A stretch of 7,816 bases of DNA from Ktedonobacteraceae bacterium (GTDB taxonomy: Bacteria; Chloroflexota; Ktedonobacteria; Ktedonobacterales; Ktedonobacteraceae). Shown here one piece after another: positions 3,727 to 7,816 of this stretch. The notes under the pieces were generated by a model. It did no database searches, had not been told where the DNA came from, and saw only the letters and a list, made by a program, of their open reading frames with translations. The stretch lies in assembly GCA_014896635.1 (NCBI GenBank), contig JADBKA010000226.1:1-7816 (forward strand), read 5' to 3'. A program made the position numbers and the translations under genes. The first letter of the stretch is position 1. Every line of letters starts with the position of its first letter.

Positions 3727-4830
3727 TTACCGATCCCAGACCTCTTTGCCGGAGAAAGGCGCCGGGCGCTCACAGGTTGTCGTCAGTTCGATAAACCTGC
3801 TCTGCTCGGACGATTCGAGGAAGGATTGCATTATATCGAGCACGTGCAGCGCCATCTCGCCGCTGGCACGGTGAGCATGGCCCGCGCGCATCGCGTAGGC
3901 CATATCGGCGATGCCGAGGCCACGCGAGTTCTGGCTGTACTCGTGAATCAGCGGGATTTCGCGCCATTCGCCTGTGCTCTGTTGCCAGAGGTAGACAGGT
4001 CCGTCGAAGGTGTTGGGATCGGGAACGCTCAACGTGCCTTCCGAGCCGTACACTTCGATGCGCGGCAGATGGTTGGCCCACACGTCGAAGCTGGTGAGGA
4101 TCATGGCCTGTGCGCCACCGGCAAATTCCAGCAGGCCGCTGACGTGAGTGGGCGTATTAACAGTGATTTGTGAGCCGTATTTTGGTCTGCTGGTGATCGT
4201 GCGCTGCGGGAAGCTGATGCGCGCCATGCCGGCCACGCGGCGCATCGGGCCGATCATGCTGATCAGAGCGGTGAGGTAGTATGGTCCCATGTCGAGCATT
4301 GGACCGGAGCCGGGCTGGTAGAAAAACTCTGGATTGGGGTGCCAGGATTCGGGACCGTGAGAAGGCATGAAGGCGGTGGCCGCGACAGGCTGGCCGATGG
4401 CGCCGTCGTTGATCAGCTTGATGCAGGTTTGCAGGCCTGCGCCCATGAATGTGTCCGGCGCGCAGCCCACACGCAGATTTTTCTGGCGGGCAGCTTCTAA
4501 GATCGCTCGCCCCGCTTCGCGGTTGATCGCCAGCGGCTTCTCGCTATAGACCGACTTGCCGGCTTCGATGGCTGCCAGGCTGATCTCGGCATGGACCTGC
4601 GGAATCGTCAGGTTTACAACAACGTCGATGTCCGGGTCGGCCAGCAGTTCTTCGACGGTACAGGCCTTAGGAACGTGATATTTCGCCGCCTGGGCGCGAG
4701 CGCGCTCCATGTCGATATCTGCGCAGGCGACGGTGTTCAGAATCGCAAATTTTTGTGGCGCCTGGAGATAGATTGAGCTAATAGTGCCGGTACCTACGAT
4801 GCCAACGTTCACCTTTGATGTGGTATCCAA
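3727..4830 (-). CDS. Gfo/Idh/MocA family NAD(P)-dependent oxidoreductase
   Basis: The 367-aa protein has the length and motifs of this family, which oxidises or reduces sugars, inositols and related polyols in the cytoplasm. Residues 8-15 (NVGIVGTG) form the Rossmann dinucleotide-binding loop. YSEKPLA at 95-101 contains the conserved EKP lysine (K98) at the active site, and GPMLDMGPYYL (176-186) is the conserved segment after the C-terminal domain begins. The substrate cannot be told from sequence. The start is TTG 4830: GAGGAG lies 6 bases upstream on the minus strand and the Rossmann fold begins directly after it. An in-frame ATG at 4887 lacks a ribosome site and would add a hydrophobic extension. 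A small dyad, TACCA/TGGTA (4882-4896), upstream could be an operator. The gene appears monocistronic, and its last residues (KEVWDR) resemble the end of the regulator at 130. Confidence 0.88.
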   Translation of the reverse strand: MDTTSKVNVGIVGTGTISSIYLQAPQKFAILNTVACADIDMERARAQAAKYHVPKACTVEELLADPDIDVVVNLTIPQVHAEISLAAIEAGKSVYSEKPLAINREAGRAILEAARQKNLRVGCAPDTFMGAGLQTCIKLINDGAIGQPVAATAFMPSHGPESWHPNPEFFYQPGSGPMLDMGPYYLTALISMIGPMRRVAGMARISFPQRTITSRPKYGSQITVNTPTHVSGLLEFAGGAQAMILTSFDVWANHLPRIEVYGSEGTLSVPDPNTFDGPVYLWQQSTGEWREIPLIHEYSQNSRGLGIADMAYAMRAGHAHRASGEMALHVLDIMQSFLESSEQSRFIELTTTCERPAPFSGKEVWDR

Positions 4831-4955
4831 AATGTACTCCTCAAGATAGGGTAACAACAATAGAAAACCTTTAAACATAATTACCACATTCTGGTAGGAA
4901 AAGGAAGGGGTAGAGAGCCTTCTCGTCCTCGTGATCGGTGGATAAAGAGAAGCCA

Positions 4956-4976
4956 GGGCGACCGCAAAGGTCGCCC
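4956..4976 (-). terminator. Terminator of the protease pair
   Basis: GGGCGACC (4956-4963) pairs with GGTCGCCC (4969-4976) around a 5-base loop. On the minus strand it is followed by TGGCTTCTCTTTATCC, a T-rich tail. It lies about 60 bases past the stop of the downstream protease and before the oxidoreductase, so it probably separates the two transcripts. Confidence 0.65.
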
Positions 4977-5034
4977 CACAATATACGTTTAATATATTCT
5001 ATTGTTTGATTCAGTGTTAAAGCGTGATATTGCG

Positions 5035-5967
5035 CTACCCTTCAACCGTAATAGTTGCTGCATCGACCGTCAGCACAGTGCCGCCACGTACCAGCGTGAG
5101 CTGTACTCTTTTGCCCGCTTCGCCCTGTGCCAGCAAGTAGCGTAGAGCCGCCGCACTGTTGATCGGCTGCCCGCCGATTTCGAGCAGGATATCGCCGATC
5201 AACAGATCACTGTAGCGTTCCTGGCGTTGTGGGCTGAGGCCCACGATCAGCAGACCTGCCCGGTGTGGTAGCTGTAGTTGCTGTCCGATCTCCGGGGGTA
5301 GCTCGACTGCCTGTAGCTCGACGCCCAGCGCGATGCGGCCCCGGCGCTGTGGCAAGTTTGCCAGCCAGCTATGCACGACATCGGCAGGGATGGAGACCGA
5401 GAGGTCGCCGCCAAAGATCATCGCGTTGATGCCCACGACTCTGCCATCGGCATCGAGCAGCGGTCCCCCGGAGTTGCCGGGGGCCAGGCGCACGTCCGAC
5501 TTGATGTAGCGTGTCGTCAGATCGTCAGTCAGGCGAACCGTGCTGATCGCGCTCACGATACCGGCGGTCAGCGACCAGCGCTGTCCCCAGGGATGTCCGA
5601 TGGCGAAGACCCACTCGCCGACGCGCAATCTCGACGAGTCGCCTGTTGATAGTGCCGTCAGATTGTCTGCCGTGACTTTGAGCAGGGCCAGGTCGAGCCG
5701 GGCATTGCGCCGTACCACGTTTGCCTGTAGTGTACGTCCATCCGCGAGATGCACGCGGACATCTGCTTCGTTCCTGCCAACAACATGATTGTTGGTGATG
5801 ATCTGCCCGTCTCTACTCCAGATAATACCGGTGCCGCCGCCGCGCTGTTCCGTTTGCACCTGTACAATGCCCGGCTGCGCCTGCTGGAACAGAGTGGTGA
5901 GAGTTGCTGAGAAAACATCGGAGAGAGGCAGGGAAGGCTGGGTTGAGTGTGTTGTTGCCTGTGTCAT
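5035..5967 (-). CDS. HtrA-type trypsin-like serine protease with PDZ domain (second of pair)
   Basis: The 310-aa protein has a trypsin-like domain at about residues 20-205 and a PDZ domain at about 213-305. The catalytic triad is visible: H61 in ITNNHVV, D92 in RLDLALL, and S166 in APGNSGGPL. The PDZ part carries LLIGDILLEIGGQPI, typical of substrate-binding HtrA/Deg PDZ domains. There is no signal peptide or membrane helix, so it should act in the cytoplasm, unlike most DegP/DegQ/DegS proteins. The start at 5967 lies only 11 bases after the stop of the upstream protease and has a poor ribosome site (GGGCAAGAA), which suggests translation coupled to that gene. The role is presumably protein quality control or regulated cleavage; no specific substrate can be named. 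Confidence 0.88.
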   Translation of the reverse strand: MTQATTHSTQPSLPLSDVFSATLTTLFQQAQPGIVQVQTEQRGGGTGIIWSRDGQIITNNHVVGRNEADVRVHLADGRTLQANVVRRNARLDLALLKVTADNLTALSTGDSSRLRVGEWVFAIGHPWGQRWSLTAGIVSAISTVRLTDDLTTRYIKSDVRLAPGNSGGPLLDADGRVVGINAMIFGGDLSVSIPADVVHSWLANLPQRRGRIALGVELQAVELPPEIGQQLQLPHRAGLLIVGLSPQRQERYSDLLIGDILLEIGGQPINSAAALRYLLAQGEAGKRVQLTLVRGGTVLTVDAATITVEG

Positions 5968-5978
5968 GGTTTCTTGCC

Positions 5979-6905
5979 CTATCTGCGCTGCTCGATTGTG
6001 ACCTGGAGCGTCTGCAAAGCAGTGCCGCGTATCACTTCGACCGGGACCGTTTTACCAACCCGTTCGCCGACCAGCAGGCGATGCAGATCTCCTGTATCAT
6101 TGAGGCTCTGTCCGTCGAGCGCGATGAGAATATCGCCGACCAGTAAGCTGCCTCTGTGCGCCGGGCTGTTCTCATCGACTTTGAGCAGCAAAAGACCATG
6201 CTCCCGAGAGCGTCCCACGCGCTGGGTGGCGGGTATATCAATAAACTGGCTGCTGATGCCCAGGTAGCCGCGTTTCACCTGTCCCTGGCGCGCCAGGATA
6301 TCGGCGATCCCTCTGGCAATTGAGTATGGGAGTGCCAGGGCAATGCCGTTGACCAGGCCCGTCGTCAGCAGGCCGAGAACGTGGCCTTCCACGTTGATCA
6401 GTGGACCGCCCGAAAAGCCGGGGTAGGGGATGGCATCGGTGCGGATATAGCGATCAATCGTCGCGCCGCGCTCTGTGCGCAGCGGACCGTTGACGATACT
6501 CACCACGCCGGAGCTTGCCATTGGCCCCTCGGCGGTGCGTCCCACTGCCATGACCAGTTGCCCGACCCGCGCCTCTTCGGCGGCAGACTGTGCTGGTTCA
6601 ATGTCCGCATCTGTTACGCGCAATACCGCCAGGTCGGTGCCGGCATCGCGTCCGGCTAGCTGTGCAGCCAGAACGCGCCCGTCATGCGTGCGGATGGTCA
6701 GGTGATCGTCGCGCTCAAGCACGTGGCTGGCCGTGAGGATAAGGTTCTGTTCATAGACAAAGCCGCTAGCAGGTTGCCGTGAGCGGCCATCCACCAGCAC
6801 GAGAGCCGGGCTGATGCGCTCGACCGCGTCCGCCATCTGGTTAGAAAGCGTTCGTAATATCTGAGAAGTATCGAATGTTCCAGAGGTCTGAGATGTCTGT
6901 GTCAT
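5979..6905 (-). CDS. HtrA-type trypsin-like serine protease with PDZ domain (first of pair)
   Basis: The 308-aa protein is a diverged paralog of the one downstream. The triad is H61 in LTASHVL, D91 in GTDLAVL, and S165 in YPGFSGGPL; the usual GNSGG is GFSGG here. A PDZ domain covers about residues 212-303 and includes LLVGDILIALDGQSL. Both proteins begin MTQ and have short polar N-termini with no export signal. The ribosome site is modest (AGGACAGG, on the minus strand just before 6905). This gene is first in a two-gene transcript reading leftward. It is divergent from the response regulator at 7236, which may control it. Confidence 0.88.
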   Translation of the reverse strand: MTQTSQTSGTFDTSQILRTLSNQMADAVERISPALVLVDGRSRQPASGFVYEQNLILTASHVLERDDHLTIRTHDGRVLAAQLAGRDAGTDLAVLRVTDADIEPAQSAAEEARVGQLVMAVGRTAEGPMASSGVVSIVNGPLRTERGATIDRYIRTDAIPYPGFSGGPLINVEGHVLGLLTTGLVNGIALALPYSIARGIADILARQGQVKRGYLGISSQFIDIPATQRVGRSREHGLLLLKVDENSPAHRGSLLVGDILIALDGQSLNDTGDLHRLLVGERVGKTVPVEVIRGTALQTLQVTIEQRR

Positions 6906-7137
6906 AGACTCTGCCTGTCCTTTGCAATTGCGTCACCATTCAAGATGTCTCTGCTCATCCGCCAGTCAACAGGTGGAGATCAGGTACGGTGACGAGCGTG
7001 GAACCCTGTGTATAGTCTATGCTATGGGATGGCGAGTGGACATGTAAGTTTGCTCAGTTTCTTCCCTGGAGAAATATGCAGGATGCATTCTCAGTCTCGT
7101 TTCATTAACTTTTCAGATTAGCCTCACCTTGAGGTGG
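6906..7137. other. Divergent intergenic region between protease pair and response regulator
   Basis: No gene is supported here; the short ATG frames lack ribosome sites. On the minus strand TTGACT (6964-6969) could be a -35 for the protease pair, but no good -10 follows at proper spacing. A short dyad, ATGCA/TGCAT (7076-7088), is visible. Confidence 0.4.
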
Positions 7138-7143
7138 TATAAT
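7135..7143 (+). promoter_or_regulatory. Extended -10 promoter of the response regulator
   Basis: TGGTATAAT (7135-7143) is a perfect -10 with the TGn extension; no convincing -35 is present, as is usual for extended -10 promoters. The start would be near 7150, leaving about 85 nt before GTG 7236. Confidence 0.55.
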
Positions 7144-7235
7144 CCAGGCAGATTATGGGAAGTGAAATATCGGGAAAGGCGCCGGCTCAATTCGCTCTGA
7201 GGCCGGCGGTGGTAGACCGGATTGGAGTGGATGTT

Positions 7236-7816
7236 GTGACAAAGGCTCATCTGTTAATTGTAGACGATGATCCGCGCATCACCAGTTTATTGCGGCGCGT
7301 TACTGCTTACGAGGGATATAGCGTCGCTGTGGCGGCTAGCGGCGATGAGGCGCTGGAGCGCACGCTGGAGCGCGCGCCCGACCTGATTGTGCTGGATATT
7401 ATGTTGCCCGGCATTGATGGCCTGGAAGTGGTACGCAGGCTGCGAGCGGCGGGCGATAATGTACCTGTGCTGCTGCTGACGGCACGCGACGCGGTTGCTG
7501 ATCGTGTCACGGGTCTGGAAACCGGAGCCGATGACTACCTGGTCAAGCCGTTTGCCCCTGAAGAGTTGCTGGCACGCATCAAGGCTCTGCTCCGGCGCAA
7601 TCAGACTGAGCGGCACGAAATACTCCGCTTTGCCGACCTTGAACTGGATACCGGAACGCGCGTGGCCCATCGCGGCGGACGCGAGATCGAACTCTCCCCG
7701 ACCGAGTATGAACTGCTCGCGCTTTTTATGCGGCGACCGCGCCAGGTGCTGACGCGCGACGTGATCATGGATCGCGTATGGGGCCTGGACTTTGAAGGCT
7801 CCTCAAATGTGCTGGA
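7236..7816 (+). CDS. OmpR-family two-component response regulator (3' end outside window)
   Basis: The first 193 codons are present. Residues 5-120 form a receiver domain: acidic pocket D10-D12 (VDDD), phospho-accepting D54 in LIVLDIMLPG, T82 in LLLTARD and K104 in LVKPF. A winged-helix DNA-binding domain follows from about 130 and carries IELSPTEYELLALFM and VLTRDVIMDRVWG; it is cut inside the recognition region by the window end. A partner histidine kinase is likely downstream but not visible. GTG 7236 is chosen since GGAG (7224-7227) lies 8 bases upstream and the receiver begins there. An in-frame ATG at 7155 would add 27 residues but sits about 5 bases from the predicted transcript start. 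The divergent protease pair is a plausible target. Confidence 0.9.
   Translation, partial: MTKAHLLIVDDDPRITSLLRRVTAYEGYSVAVAASGDEALERTLERAPDLIVLDIMLPGIDGLEVVRRLRAAGDNVPVLLLTARDAVADRVTGLETGADDYLVKPFAPEELLARIKALLRRNQTERHEILRFADLELDTGTRVAHRGGREIELSPTEYELLALFMRRPRQVLTRDVIMDRVWGLDFEGSSNVL

Noticed and set aside
3652..4173. Plus-strand frame opposite the oxidoreductase
   Set aside because: It is the antisense shadow of a clear Gfo/Idh/MocA gene. The same applies to the plus-strand frames opposite the proteases and the minus-strand frames opposite the response regulator.
1..7816. CRISPR array, tRNA or rRNA genes
   Set aside because: No regularly spaced direct repeats and no tRNA or rRNA-like sequence were seen.

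Overview
The window looks like chromosomal DNA from a GC-rich bacterium with strong AGGAGG ribosome binding sites and frequent GTG/TTG starts. The most likely source is the phylum Chloroflexota, class Ktedonobacteria. I infer this from memory of a protein family carrying the motifs YLLFDSACxxC and EPTLLEV. No 16S gene or other hard marker is present.

Layout: (1) 130-486, minus: a stand-alone OmpR/PhoB-type DNA-binding domain with no receiver, followed by a hairpin. (2) About 490-835: a divergent control region with a promoter on each strand. The rightward promoter is flanked by a 16-17 bp inverted repeat upstream and a 19 bp palindrome at its start site. (3) About 836-3514, plus: a more AT-rich accessory block built around cysteine-rich, bacteriocin-like peptides. 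It holds a 24-codon stub of a CxxC protein (836-910) and an intact 252-aa precursor with an AhpD/CMD-like CxxC region and a 12-cysteine tail (1052-1810). It also holds a ~148 bp MITE-like element (1843-1990), a 73-aa two-helix membrane protein (2079-2300), a second precursor broken by a nonsense codon, a frameshift and a second stop (2315-3189), a 30 bp perfect palindrome, and a 47-aa one-helix membrane protein (3371-3514). (4) 3727-4830, minus: a Gfo/Idh/MocA-type NAD(P)-dependent oxidoreductase. (5) 5035-6905, minus: two tandem trypsin-like/PDZ (HtrA-type) proteases without export signals, probably one operon ending in a terminator at 4956-4976. (6) 7236 to the window end, plus: an OmpR-family response regulator, cut by the window edge.

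The region of interest is block 3. Two precursor-like genes share a plan: an N-terminal CxxC redox-like segment, a middle beta-rich segment, and a C-terminal peptide with 10-12 cysteines. The stub at 836 and the broken gene at 2315 look like the front and back of one CxxC precursor family, with about 20 codons missing. This suggests one original gene was split by a ~1.4 kb cassette holding the intact precursor and a small membrane protein that may confer immunity or help export. All functional statements for this block are inference; flanking genes are ordinary housekeeping or signalling types.
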